Source: Caulobacter sp. (GTDB lineage: Bacteria; Pseudomonadota; Alphaproteobacteria; Caulobacterales; Caulobacteraceae). Taken from it: DNA of 64,000 nucleotides. Numbering within the stretch: the first letter of the stretch is position 1; every line of letters begins with the position of its first letter. This document shows positions 43,609 through 52,002 of this stretch, piece by piece. The stretch is from positions 1 to 64,000 of the forward strand of contig NZ_JAGIBH010000005.1 in the NCBI RefSeq assembly GCF_017744445.1, in the 5' to 3' direction. The notes beneath the pieces are model-generated. The model saw only the letters and a list, made by a program, of their open reading frames with translations, was not told the DNA's origin and searched no databases. The position numbers and the translations under genes were made by a program.

Positions 43609-44937
43609 TCAGGCGCTCTTCTTGGCGACCTCGACCGCATAGACGTGGTTGGCGCCGTGCATGTTGGACGTGAAGACGATCCATTTCTGGTCCGGCGTGA
43701 AGGTCAGGTTCGGCTCCAGCCGATAGTCGTGGGCCGACATGTCGACCAGCCGCTCGCTGGCCATCTTGTCCACCGTGATCAGGTCATGGGTGTAGTACGG
43801 CAGGGCCGCGTCGCGGATGGTCTCGGGCCGGAAGGCGTAGAGCCATTTGCCGTCGGGCGCGTGGGCCACCATGTCGGCGTCGCCGCCGTCGCCGGCGAAC
43901 AGCACGCCGTCCTTGGCGACGTTGTAGTGCACCGACCACTCGTTCTGTTCGACCCGACGATACAGCTTCTTGCCCGTCGCCAGCTCGTGGCCGGCGATCC
44001 AGAACACCTGGCCACGCGGGGTCTGCAAATCGTACCAGATCCACTTGCCGTCGGCCGAGAAGAACTCGTGGCCGGCGATCTCGAAGTTCATGGTCCGGGT
44101 GTGGATCTTGGTCAGGCTCGTGCCGTCGGTGCGGATGGTCCAGATGCGGTCCACGCGGTGCCAGGGCCCTTCGTGGCAGAACATCACCTGGGCGGGATCA
44201 GCCGGCGAGAACTGGGCGTGGCCCAGCCACTTGTCCGAGGCGTGGATCACCTTGCGCTCGCCGGTCTTCAGATCGACCGTGAAGATCTCCATCGGCGTCG
44301 GCGTCTCGAAGCGCTCGGTCATCCGCACGCCCTTGGCCTTGGCGAAGGACAGCGGCTTGCCGTCCGGACCGTTGGCCGCGTACTCGGCCTGGCCGAAGCG
44401 CTTGCGGTCGTCGACGGTGTTGGGCTGCAACGGCTTGCCGCCATAGGTGACGACGCCCAGCAGCAGGGTTTCGTCGGCATTGATCGAGGTGATCCCGCCC
44501 TGGGCCAGCTTGGCCACGACCCTGGCTTTGCCGCTGTCGATATCGAGGGCGTAGATGGTCTTGGGACGATCGGCCGGCTGACCTTCACCGGGCGCCGTGA
44601 TCGAATAGTACAGCCGCCGCGAATTGCGCGGGAAGAACAGCAGGTCCGCGTCCTTGGCCTTCGGCAACGTGGTCAGCTTGAAGGTCGCAAGATCCACCAG
44701 CGCGATGCCCGAGGGCGTGCTGATCGCCAGCTTGTCGCCTTGGGGCGTGTAGCCGTGCTGGTGGAAGTAGAGGTTTTTGCTGCCCCCCTCCTCCGACAGG
44801 CGCACGATGCGGTGGCCGGTCTTGGGATCGATCCAGTCTTTCGGAGCGGTCGTCGCCACCGACGCCGGTTGCTGAGCCAGGACGGGCGTCGCCAGGGCCG
44901 CCGCGGCCAGGCCAAGAACGGTTCTGCGAGCGATCAC
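43609..44937 (-). CDS. Oligogalacturonate lyase, PL22
   Basis: 442 residues. Signal peptide ARRTVLGLAAAALATPVLA (Tat-like), so periplasmic here, whereas the enterobacterial Ogl is cytoplasmic. Seven-bladed propeller of PL22: WIDPKTGHRIVRLSEEGGSKNLYFHQHGYTPQGDKL, HAQFSPADPAQVMFCHEGPW with the metal-binding His, and HDYRLEPNLTFTPDQKWIVFTSNMHG. It splits di- and trigalacturonides by beta-elimination to 5-keto-4-deoxyuronate. GTG start with CGGAG upstream. Lies between the TonB-dependent receptor and DUF4450. Confidence 0.9.
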   Translation of the reverse strand: MIARRTVLGLAAAALATPVLAQQPASVATTAPKDWIDPKTGHRIVRLSEEGGSKNLYFHQHGYTPQGDKLAISTPSGIALVDLATFKLTTLPKAKDADLLFFPRNSRRLYYSITAPGEGQPADRPKTIYALDIDSGKARVVAKLAQGGITSINADETLLLGVVTYGGKPLQPNTVDDRKRFGQAEYAANGPDGKPLSFAKAKGVRMTERFETPTPMEIFTVDLKTGERKVIHASDKWLGHAQFSPADPAQVMFCHEGPWHRVDRIWTIRTDGTSLTKIHTRTMNFEIAGHEFFSADGKWIWYDLQTPRGQVFWIAGHELATGKKLYRRVEQNEWSVHYNVAKDGVLFAGDGGDADMVAHAPDGKWLYAFRPETIRDAALPYYTHDLITVDKMASERLVDMSAHDYRLEPNLTFTPDQKWIVFTSNMHGANHVYAVEVAKKSA

Positions 44938-44952
44938 GTCATACGTCTCCGA

Positions 44953-44992
44953 AAAAGGTGGGCTCGGCGCAGGGAATGACCACGCCGAGCCC
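44953..44992 (-). terminator. Intrinsic terminator or attenuator between the TonB receptor and PL22
   Basis: GGGCTCGGCG and CGCCGAGCCC, a perfect 10-bp stem with a 13-base loop (44960-44992), then ACC and TTTTT on the minus strand. It lies 31 bases beyond the receptor stop and 22 before the lyase start, so it would lower lyase mRNA relative to receptor mRNA. Confidence 0.75.
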
Positions 44993-45023
44993 CAGGGAGG
45001 TGCCTAGTCGAGAAAGAGGAAGA

Positions 45024-47726
45024 TTAGTACGTCCAGCGCACCCCGAGCAGGATCTCGCGGCCGGTGTGGCGGTAGTCGCTGACGCGGTCGGCGGTGTCGA
45101 CATAGGCGTCGGTGAACTTGTCGCCCAGGTTGATGCCTTCCAGCGTGACGACCAGGTTCGGCCGGATCTTATAGCTCGAGGAGAAGTCGTAGTACGTGCT
45201 GCCGTGCGTGCCGTGCTCGCTGTTGCCGTTCGAGCCCGGGAACTGGGTCAGGAAGCCCGAGCGACGGGCCAGCGAGGTGCGGGCGCTGAACTTGCCGCGC
45301 TCGAAGTAGATCGTCGCGTTGGCCGTCGTCTTCGACTGGCCGGTCAGCTTGTTGTACTTCGGCGCGGCGGCGGTGCCGTAGTTCACGTTCGAGTCGACGT
45401 ACGTGAAGTTGCCGATGAAGCCGAAGCCGCGCAGGTAGTCCGGCAGGAAGTTGAACGGCTGCTGGTACTGGAACTCGACGCCCTTCAGCCAGCCGCCTTC
45501 GCCGTTGTACGGGTTGGTGACATCAAAGATGTCGTTGACCGATACGCCGGCGCTGGTGCTGAGCAGGCTGGCCGGCAGGCCCAGCGAGCTATAGACGGCG
45601 CGCGTGGTCTGGCTGGCGATGAAGCTGTCGATCTTCTTGTAGAAGACCGCCACGCCGATCAGCGATTCCGGCGCGAAGTACCACTCGGCCGCCAGGTCGA
45701 AGTTGGTAGCCCGGAACGGTTCAAGGTCCGGGTTGCCGAAGTTGACCGTGCGCGTGGTGGCGCCGACCGAACCGCCGGGGGTCAGGCTGCCCAGGGTCGG
45801 ACGGGCCATGACCTTGGCGATGCCGCCGCGCAGGATGAAGTTGTCACGCGGCTCCAGCGTGATGTTCATCGACGGCAGGACGTCGGTGTAGTCGTTCTTG
45901 GCCGTCAGATAGACGCCCGAGCCGATGAAGCCCTGCGAGGTGACCTTCGTATGAGCCACACGGAAGCCGAAGTCCGAGCGAAGCGGCATGCCGCCGAAGA
46001 TGGTGGCGTCCACGACCGCCTGGCCAAAGCCCGACAGGTCCTTTTCCTCGACGTCACGCGTATCGCCCTGCTGCACGATCAGCGGGAAGTTCAGCAGGTT
46101 GGTGCGGGCCAGGGCCTTGTCGATATCGGCCACCACATAGCTGCGGTCGCCGCCCGGGAACGGGAAGTCGCGGCCGAACGAGACGACCTTCGAGAAGCCG
46201 CCCACGCCGACGATCTGGTTCGAGCCGGTCAGCACCTGGTTGCGGCTCGCGCCACGATACTTGACCACGTACTGCTGGGCGTCGACGCCGCCGCGCAGCT
46301 TCAGGTGATCGTCGACATCGAACTCCAGGTTGCCGCTGGCGGTCCGGGTGATGTTCAGCGAGGTCTGCACCGCCGAACGCATCTCGGTCAGGGTGTACAG
46401 CGACGGGTCGGCGACGTTGAAGCCGTAGGTGATGATCGGCGTACGATCGTTCTTGCGCGCATCGTAGACGTAGCCGTTGACGTCGTTGCGATCGAGCTGG
46501 AACGAGATCTGCTCGGGCATACGGTAGTCAGAATTGGCCACGCCGACGCGAACCTGGCCGCGCAGGCGGTCGGTGAACTCGTACTTCCCCGACAGGGTCA
46601 CCTGGGTGAAGGTCGTATGGTCGCGCTGGGTGCCGTTCTCCGAGCGCACGTCGACCTTGTCGAACACGCCGTAGGTGAAGGTGTTGCGGTCGTTCAGCGC
46701 GTAGTCGCGAACGATGGTCGAGCCGACGCCGGCCGCGTTCGAGCGGCTGAACGAAATGGCTTCCAGGTTCGGGCTTTCGGTGAACTGGTTCAGGTCCGAA
46801 TACAGGACGTCCAGCGCCAGTTCCGACTTCGAGTTCGGGCGCCACTGGGTCGAGAAGGTGATGCCCAGGCGCTCGGAGTCGATCTTCGAGGCGGTGTAGC
46901 GCGGGATGCGCGGATAGAAGGCGTTCTGGACCTTGGCCAGCTCTTCCGGCGTGGTGCACTTGCTGCAGCTGGCGAAGTTGTCGCTGGCGTCAGCGCCCTG
47001 CCAACGGGTGGTGTTGAAGCCCTCTGCCACCGGCTGGCGCTTCGAATAGGCCACCGAGGCCAGAACGCCGAAGGTCTTGTCGGGGTTGGACCAGCTGAGC
47101 AGACCCGCCGCGCGCGGCAGGATGCGGTCGGTGATGCTGTTCAGGCTGCCCTCGGCCGAGGCCGCGGCCTTGAAGCCGGTATAGTCGAACGGACGGCCGC
47201 TCTGCAGATCGACCGTGGCGCCCAGCGAACCCTCGGCGACGTCGGCCGACTGGGTCTTGCGCACCGTGATGCTGTTGAAGAGCTCCGAGGCGAAGACGTT
47301 GAAATCGAAGCCGCGGCTGCGGTTGCCGCCGCCCGTGGCGATGGCTTCCACGCCGTTGATGCGCACGCGGGTGAAGTCGGCGTTCAGGCCGCGCACCGAG
47401 ATCTGGCGACCTTCACCGCCGACGCGGTCGATGGTGACGCCCGGCAGGCGCTGGATGGCTTCGGCCAGGTTCTGGTCGGGGAACGCGGCGATGTCTTCGG
47501 CCAGGATGGCGTCGATCGCGCCGATGCTGGTGCGCTTGGCGCCCAGGGCCTTGCTCAGGCTGGAGCGATAGCCACTGACGATGACTTCTTCGACCTGGGT
47601 GTCGGCGGCTTCAGCGGCCGGAGCGGCAGCGGTCTGGGCCATGGCGGCGCCAGCGCTGGCAGCACCAGCCACGGTGATGGCGGCGCACGACACGAGCAGG
47701 CGCGCTTTGAAGGTGCTAAAAATCAT
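45024..47726 (-). CDS. TonB-dependent receptor, Xanthomonas/Caulobacter oligosaccharide type
   Basis: 900 residues. Signal peptide about 1-30, TonB box region EEVIVSGYRSSLSKALG, plug domain (LAEAIQRLPGVTIDRVGGEGRQISVRGLNADFTRVRINGV) and a 22-strand barrel ending in LGVRWTY with a terminal aromatic residue. A CSKC cysteine pair lies in an extracellular loop (about 245-255). It has no N-terminal signalling domain. Receptors of this subgroup import plant oligosaccharides. The lyase and DUF4450 genes downstream suggest pectic oligomers as cargo. Its promoter region is full of dyads. Confidence 0.93.
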   Translation of the reverse strand: MIFSTFKARLLVSCAAITVAGAASAGAAMAQTAAAPAAEAADTQVEEVIVSGYRSSLSKALGAKRTSIGAIDAILAEDIAAFPDQNLAEAIQRLPGVTIDRVGGEGRQISVRGLNADFTRVRINGVEAIATGGGNRSRGFDFNVFASELFNSITVRKTQSADVAEGSLGATVDLQSGRPFDYTGFKAAASAEGSLNSITDRILPRAAGLLSWSNPDKTFGVLASVAYSKRQPVAEGFNTTRWQGADASDNFASCSKCTTPEELAKVQNAFYPRIPRYTASKIDSERLGITFSTQWRPNSKSELALDVLYSDLNQFTESPNLEAISFSRSNAAGVGSTIVRDYALNDRNTFTYGVFDKVDVRSENGTQRDHTTFTQVTLSGKYEFTDRLRGQVRVGVANSDYRMPEQISFQLDRNDVNGYVYDARKNDRTPIITYGFNVADPSLYTLTEMRSAVQTSLNITRTASGNLEFDVDDHLKLRGGVDAQQYVVKYRGASRNQVLTGSNQIVGVGGFSKVVSFGRDFPFPGGDRSYVVADIDKALARTNLLNFPLIVQQGDTRDVEEKDLSGFGQAVVDATIFGGMPLRSDFGFRVAHTKVTSQGFIGSGVYLTAKNDYTDVLPSMNITLEPRDNFILRGGIAKVMARPTLGSLTPGGSVGATTRTVNFGNPDLEPFRATNFDLAAEWYFAPESLIGVAVFYKKIDSFIASQTTRAVYSSLGLPASLLSTSAGVSVNDIFDVTNPYNGEGGWLKGVEFQYQQPFNFLPDYLRGFGFIGNFTYVDSNVNYGTAAAPKYNKLTGQSKTTANATIYFERGKFSARTSLARRSGFLTQFPGSNGNSEHGTHGSTYYDFSSSYKIRPNLVVTLEGINLGDKFTDAYVDTADRVSDYRHTGREILLGVRWTY

Positions 47727-47751
47727 CCTGTGTTTCTCCCCTACCAGTGCG

Positions 47752-47765
47752 TGACACCGGTATCT
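47752..47765. promoter_or_regulatory. LacI/GalR-like site, second copy of the TGACACCGGT core
   Basis: TGACACCGGTATCT shares its first ten bases with the site at 36572 before the GH105 gene and lies 26 bases upstream of the receptor ATG, in the leader or near the start of transcription. Confidence 0.4.
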
Positions 47766-47772
47766 TCACTAA

Positions 47773-47803
47773 CCACATTTCTCAGAATGTGGGATATATA
47801 TCC
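47773..47803. promoter_or_regulatory. Two abutting dyads in the TonB-receptor promoter
   Basis: CCACATT-N6-AATGTGG (47773-47792) is directly followed by the 12-bp palindrome GGATATATATCC (47792-47803). The second could hold a -10 element. A related AATGTGAGATT half-site lies on the opposite strand near 50418-50429 in front of the GH65-like gene. Confidence 0.45.
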
Positions 47804-47815
47804 ATATCTTGTGAT

Positions 47816-47837
47816 GAGTTGCGAGGAAACGCAACTC
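47816..47837. promoter_or_regulatory. 8-bp inverted repeat upstream of the TonB-receptor gene
   Basis: GAGTTGCG-AGGAAA-CGCAACTC, perfect 8-bp arms with a 6-base spacer. Next to the GntR-like site. Could be an activator or repressor site. Confidence 0.45.
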
Positions 47838-47848
47838 TGGTCTTACCA
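47838..47848. promoter_or_regulatory. FadR-subfamily GntR-like operator
   Basis: TGGTCTTACCA fits TGGT-N3-ACCA, the layout recognised by FadR-subfamily GntR regulators (FadR, PdhR, LldR). ExuR/UxuR-type regulators of uronate genes belong to the same group, which suits a pectin locus. No GntR gene is in the window. Confidence 0.5.
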
Positions 47849-48007
47849 ATTGGCCGCGATTTCGCCGGAACCGGCTAACTAGGTGGCGGACGAAAATGGC
47901 GGCAGACGGCCACTATGGATTTGTTTTTGCTTGCTTATTGAATGGAGTTACCAGTTCAGCTTGCGCCTGCGATGATAACGCTGTCGGACCGGCCAAGCTG
48001 ACGCGAC

Positions 48008-48041
48008 GGAAGCCGCCCTCGCCTCTAGCGAAGACGGCTCC
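48008..48041. terminator. Imperfect hairpin near the end of the GH65-like gene
   Basis: GGAAGCCGCCCTCGC against GCGAAGACGGCTCC pairs with a bulge and several G-T pairs, loop of about 5. It begins 27 bases beyond the gene's stop codon on the minus strand. No T tract follows on that strand, so it is a weak call. Confidence 0.35.
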
Positions 48042-48068
48042 CGACAAAAAACAGAGAAAAGGCCGCCC

Positions 48069-50312
48069 CTAGGGAATCGGCTTGAAGCCTTCGGCGCGGA
48101 CGGTCCACTTGCCGTCCTTCGGGAAGCCCGGCGTCGGCCCCTTCGAGCCATCCCAACCGCCCGCCATCATCGCCACGGCCGCCAGCAGCGAGCCGTTCGA
48201 CGGGAAGTAAGTTTCGGCCGCGCGGGTATAGCCAGGGCCGTCGGGGCCGACCTTCTCGCCCTCCCCGGCCGTCGGTACGAAGGCCTGGGCGTGCTCTTCC
48301 AGATGGACGCGCGGGGTCATGCCCGTAACGCCGAACTTGTTGTTCTTGGCCTCGAAGAACAGCCAGTCGACGGCCTTGTCCGGCTCGTTCAGACGGGCGG
48401 CGGTCATGGCCACCATCGGATAGTCCCAGCCCCAGGTCTGGCGCAGGTCCCAGTCGCTTTCCACGGCTCGCAGAGTGCGCCGCATGGTCTCCGGATCGGC
48501 CTTCCCGGGGATCAGACCATAGGCCATCAGGAACGAAGGGTGGTCGCGGTTCATGCACTGCTCGCCAACGGCGTGTTTGGAGCAGTCCTTGCTCTTGGCG
48601 ACATCCCAGAAGTTCGGCGTGGACTCCGTGGGCAGGTAGAGGCCGTCCTTGGTCGCCATCGGGGCCAGGCCCTTGATCACCGCATCCCACTCGGGCTTGC
48701 GCGCCAGGCCCTGACGCACGCGCCACTGCTGCGCGGTCTCCAGACCCCAGCGGTAGTATTCCAACTCGAAGGCCGGGTTGAAGGTGGTCAGCGGGTCGTA
48801 GTTCTCCTGCACCGGGATGACCGGCGGGCCGATCACGAAACGGCCCTTGTTGTCGCGATGCGGAAAGCTGGCCAAGAGGTCGGCGGTCTCGGAGACCAAC
48901 TGACCATATTTGGCCAGGGTCGCCTTGGTTGGCTTGTCGCGCCAGATCAGCTCGGACATCCAGATCGGATGCGGCTGCTGCCACATGATGAAGGGCGAGA
49001 CCTTGCTGGGGCTGTCGACGCCGTCCGGCCCGACCATCTTGGGCCACCAGGCGCCCTTCAGGCCATGGCTGGCGGCGCGGGCCTTGGCGTCCTTCAGGTG
49101 GCCGACGTACCAGGGCAGGCTGCGCTCCAGGTATTCGGGCTTGTTCCACAGGGCGAAGTGACCCGCGTGCCAAGGATGCATCTCGAGATGGAACTTGCCG
49201 TTCCAGCTGTTGGAGAACAGCCCCTCCTCCTGGGGCGGGACCTCGCCGGCGCCGTTCAGGGCCATCAGGTACTGCGACAGCACCACGCGGCGCTCCAGCT
49301 CGGCCGCGCGGGGATCGGTGCTGCCCGAGAAGTCGACGGCCGCGCCTTGTGTCCAGTACGACTTCCAATGCGCGCGCGTGGCTTGGTCGGCGACCGTCAC
49401 GGTCGGCAGCTTCGACACGGCAGCGCGTGAGAACGCGACTTCCAGACCCAGCGTCCGCCCCTTGGCCTTGGGCGCGACGACATAGGCGTGCGGCCCGGCG
49501 GCGGTGAAGTCGACGGCGCGGTCGGCCTGCAGGGCGGCGAAGTACTTGGTGGCGTCCAGCTGGCGCGCGACGTCCAGGCGCGCGGCGCCCTCCCCGGTCA
49601 CCTTGGTGGTGTGCAGCTCGGGATGGGTCCAGTCGGAAGGATCCGGGTTCAAGGCCTTGGAAACGCCCGGGAACTTCACCGAGAGCTTCAGTCGCCCTTG
49701 CTCCACCAGGGCGGAGTCGACGTCGACCACGATCATGTCCAGGGTCGGGTGCACGCGGGTGCGGACGGTCACCGCCTCGCCGTCATAGACGAAGCGGCTG
49801 GTCAGGACGCCCGTCCACAGGTCCAGGGTCTGCTCGGTCGCGGTCAGGTCTTCGAACTTCGCCGGCTTGCCGGCCTTGTCACGCAGGTCCAGAGCCACGC
49901 GGCCCAGCGAGAAGCGGTGCGGGTTCTCGCGCAGATAGGCCAGGGCCGGACGGCTCTCGGCCTCGTTCCAGTCCTTCATGTAGGCGTAGGGCTGCTTGGT
50001 CCCGCGCACGTCGATCGGCGTGGTCCCGTCCGCGTAGGTGTAATTGTTCGGGTTCGGGAACGCGTGCCAGGCCCACTGGGCCTCGGTCAGCAGCGGCGCG
50101 ATCTTGGAATAGGCTTCCGGGAAGGTCTGCAGGCCGGTGATGTCGGCCGTGAAGCCGATCTGGCCGTTGCCGACCATCAGGGGCGCGGACGGGTCGACCT
50201 TGGTCAGCTTGACGTCGTGACGGCTGACCAGTGCGTGGCGGTCGATGGGCTGGGCCAGGGTCGGTGCGGCCAGGGTGAAGACGGCCAGGCCGGCCAAAAG
50301 CACGCGTCGCAT
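48069..50312 (-). CDS. Exported (alpha/alpha)6 glycoside hydrolase, GH65/GH95-like
   Basis: 747 residues. Signal peptide 1-20 (TLAAPTLAQ). An N-terminal beta-sandwich (about 25-330, MVGNGQIGFTADITGLQTFPE and SLGRVALDLRDKAG) is followed by a six-hairpin barrel (about 350-720: WNGKFHLEMHPWHAGHFALWNKPEYLERSLPWY and SDWDLRQTWGWDYPMVAMTAARL). This pairing is that of GH65, GH95 and relatives. Catalytic residues could not be fixed, so specificity is unknown. Four Cys occur in the central loop (CSKHAVGEQC). GGGAG lies before the ATG. Belongs to the pectin locus by position. Confidence 0.72.
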   Translation of the reverse strand: MRRVLLAGLAVFTLAAPTLAQPIDRHALVSRHDVKLTKVDPSAPLMVGNGQIGFTADITGLQTFPEAYSKIAPLLTEAQWAWHAFPNPNNYTYADGTTPIDVRGTKQPYAYMKDWNEAESRPALAYLRENPHRFSLGRVALDLRDKAGKPAKFEDLTATEQTLDLWTGVLTSRFVYDGEAVTVRTRVHPTLDMIVVDVDSALVEQGRLKLSVKFPGVSKALNPDPSDWTHPELHTTKVTGEGAARLDVARQLDATKYFAALQADRAVDFTAAGPHAYVVAPKAKGRTLGLEVAFSRAAVSKLPTVTVADQATRAHWKSYWTQGAAVDFSGSTDPRAAELERRVVLSQYLMALNGAGEVPPQEEGLFSNSWNGKFHLEMHPWHAGHFALWNKPEYLERSLPWYVGHLKDAKARAASHGLKGAWWPKMVGPDGVDSPSKVSPFIMWQQPHPIWMSELIWRDKPTKATLAKYGQLVSETADLLASFPHRDNKGRFVIGPPVIPVQENYDPLTTFNPAFELEYYRWGLETAQQWRVRQGLARKPEWDAVIKGLAPMATKDGLYLPTESTPNFWDVAKSKDCSKHAVGEQCMNRDHPSFLMAYGLIPGKADPETMRRTLRAVESDWDLRQTWGWDYPMVAMTAARLNEPDKAVDWLFFEAKNNKFGVTGMTPRVHLEEHAQAFVPTAGEGEKVGPDGPGYTRAAETYFPSNGSLLAAVAMMAGGWDGSKGPTPGFPKDGKWTVRAEGFKPIP

Positions 50313-50334
50313 CGATGACTCCCAGAACGCTTGT

Positions 50335-50351
50335 CCGCGGTGGACCGCGGT
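50335..50351. promoter_or_regulatory. Tandem CCGCGG palindromes upstream of the GH65-like gene
   Basis: Two CCGCGG palindromes lie exactly one helical turn apart (centres 10 bp), at 50335-50340 and 50345-50350. The second is embedded in ACCGCGGT. Fifteen to forty bases before the ATG at 50312, so an operator or hairpin in the leader. Confidence 0.35.
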
Positions 50352-50436
50352 TGAACGATGGGGCGTCGATCATTTCGGATCAACGCCCCCACATTCCATT
50401 CTATAGGAGTCAATCTCACATTATGAAAGATGCATC

Positions 50437-51990
50437 CTAGTCGGCGGCGACCGGACCGCCGCCGCTCATGGCCTTCTTGGTCAGCCAGATCAGCGGGATC
50501 AGGATGACGCACAGCCAGGCCGAGACACGGAAGAAGTCCAGGGCCGCCAGTAGATACGACTGGTTGACGACCTGCTGGGTCACCGCCCCGACCGCCTGCA
50601 GATGGGTCATGCCCGTGGCCTGCAGCTTGTTGACCGCGTCGATCCAGGCGGGGCTGCCCGAGCTCATGGTCTCGGCCAGGCGCGTCTGGTGCACGGCCTC
50701 GCCCCGGTCCCAGATCGTCGTGGCCAGCGAGGCGGCGAAGCTACCCGCGGTGATCCGCGAGAAGTTCGACAGACCCGAGGCCTGCGGCGTCTGCTGCGGC
50801 GGGATGCCGTTCAGCGAGATGGTCACCATCGAGATGAAGAAGGTGCTCATCGCCACGCCCTGCACCAGCATCGGCATGACCAGCGACCAGAAGTCGGCCT
50901 GCGAGTTGTAGCCCGAGCGCATGAAGAACGAGAGGCCGAACGCCGCCAGCGACAGGGTCGCCGTCCAGCGGGCGTCGACCTTGGTCATGATCCGCGCCGC
51001 GAATGGCGTCAGCAGCACCGCGACCACGCCGCTGGGCGCGGCCACCAGGCCAGCCCAGGTGGCGATGTAGCCCATCTGGGTCTGCAGCCACAGCGGCAGC
51101 AGCAGGTTGTTGCCGAAGAACACCGCGTAACCCAGACAGAAGGCGATGGTGCCGATCGTGAAGTTGCTGGAGCGGAACAGCGACAGGTCGACGATCGGGT
51201 GCTTCTCGTTCAGCTCCCAGATCACCCACGCGATAAAGAAGACGATAGCCAGGACCAGCTCGACCACGATGGCGGGCGAGGAGAACCAGTCGGCTTCCTT
51301 GCCGGTGTCCAGCATCACCTGCAGCGCGCCGACCCAGATCAACAGCAGCATGAAGCCGGTGCGGTCGATCGGCAGCTTGCGGGTCGGGGTCTCGCGGCTG
51401 GCCATGTTCCGCCAGCAGATGACGGCGCACAGGATGCCGACCGGCACATTGATCAGGAAGATCCACGGCCAGCTGATATTGTCGGAGATGTAGCCGCCTA
51501 GGATCGGCCCACAGATCGGGGCCACCAGGGTGGTCATCGACCAGATGGCCAGGGCCGTACCGCGCTTGGCGGGCGGGAAGATCATGATCAGCAGGGCCTG
51601 CGAGCCCGGGATCATCGGTCCCGACACCGCGCCTTGCAGGATCCGGAACAGGATCAGGGATTCCAGGTTCCAGGAGAGGCCGCACAGCAGCGAGGCGATG
51701 GTGAACAGGATCACCGAGACCACGAAGGTCTTCACCACGCCGTAGCGGCCCATCAACCAGCCGGTCAGCGGCACCGAGACGCCGTTGGCCACGGCGAAGG
51801 CAGTGATCACCCACGTGCCCTGGCTGGAGCTGACGCCGAGGTTACCGGCGATCGTGGGGATCGAGACGTTGGCGATGGTGCTGTCCAGCACCTGCATGAA
51901 AGTGCCCAGCGCGAGGGCGATCGAGGTGATCGCCAGCAGCGCGCCGGTCATGGGCGGCGGACCGGCCGCTTGAGTTTGTTCGGACGCCAT
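50437..51990 (-). CDS. DHA2 family multidrug efflux MFS transporter (EmrB/QacA)
   Basis: 517 residues with 14 predicted spans. Early FMQVLDSTIANVSIPTIAGNLGVS is the DHA2 motif D1-type segment, GRYGVVKTF the loop A motif and ISWPWIFLINVPVGI motif C-like. It pumps hydrophobic drugs with the adjacent membrane-fusion and outer-membrane proteins, driven by protons. Last gene of the operon, 12 bases after emrA. Confidence 0.93.
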   Translation of the reverse strand: MASEQTQAAGPPPMTGALLAITSIALALGTFMQVLDSTIANVSIPTIAGNLGVSSSQGTWVITAFAVANGVSVPLTGWLMGRYGVVKTFVVSVILFTIASLLCGLSWNLESLILFRILQGAVSGPMIPGSQALLIMIFPPAKRGTALAIWSMTTLVAPICGPILGGYISDNISWPWIFLINVPVGILCAVICWRNMASRETPTRKLPIDRTGFMLLLIWVGALQVMLDTGKEADWFSSPAIVVELVLAIVFFIAWVIWELNEKHPIVDLSLFRSSNFTIGTIAFCLGYAVFFGNNLLLPLWLQTQMGYIATWAGLVAAPSGVVAVLLTPFAARIMTKVDARWTATLSLAAFGLSFFMRSGYNSQADFWSLVMPMLVQGVAMSTFFISMVTISLNGIPPQQTPQASGLSNFSRITAGSFAASLATTIWDRGEAVHQTRLAETMSSGSPAWIDAVNKLQATGMTHLQAVGAVTQQVVNQSYLLAALDFFRVSAWLCVILIPLIWLTKKAMSGGGPVAAD

Positions 51991-52002
51991 AGCGGGCGCT
52001 CC

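Larger units (their letters stand above)
47727..48068. other. 342-base intergenic region: TonB-receptor promoter and 3' end of the GH65-like gene
   Basis: No gene is seen. The 80 bases nearest the receptor are AT-rich. It contains TGACACCGGT (47752-47761), CCACATT/AATGTGG arms (47773-47792), the palindrome GGATATATATCC (47792-47803), an 8-bp hairpin (47816-47837) and a GntR-like site (47838-47848), each listed separately. Bases from about 47860 on are unremarkable except for an imperfect stem at 48008-48041. Confidence 0.8.

Noticed and set aside
44958..47882. A 974-codon open frame on the plus strand opposite the TonB-dependent receptor
   Set aside because: Repetitive Arg/Asp/Val/Gly text with no motif; it mirrors the receptor's codon pattern.
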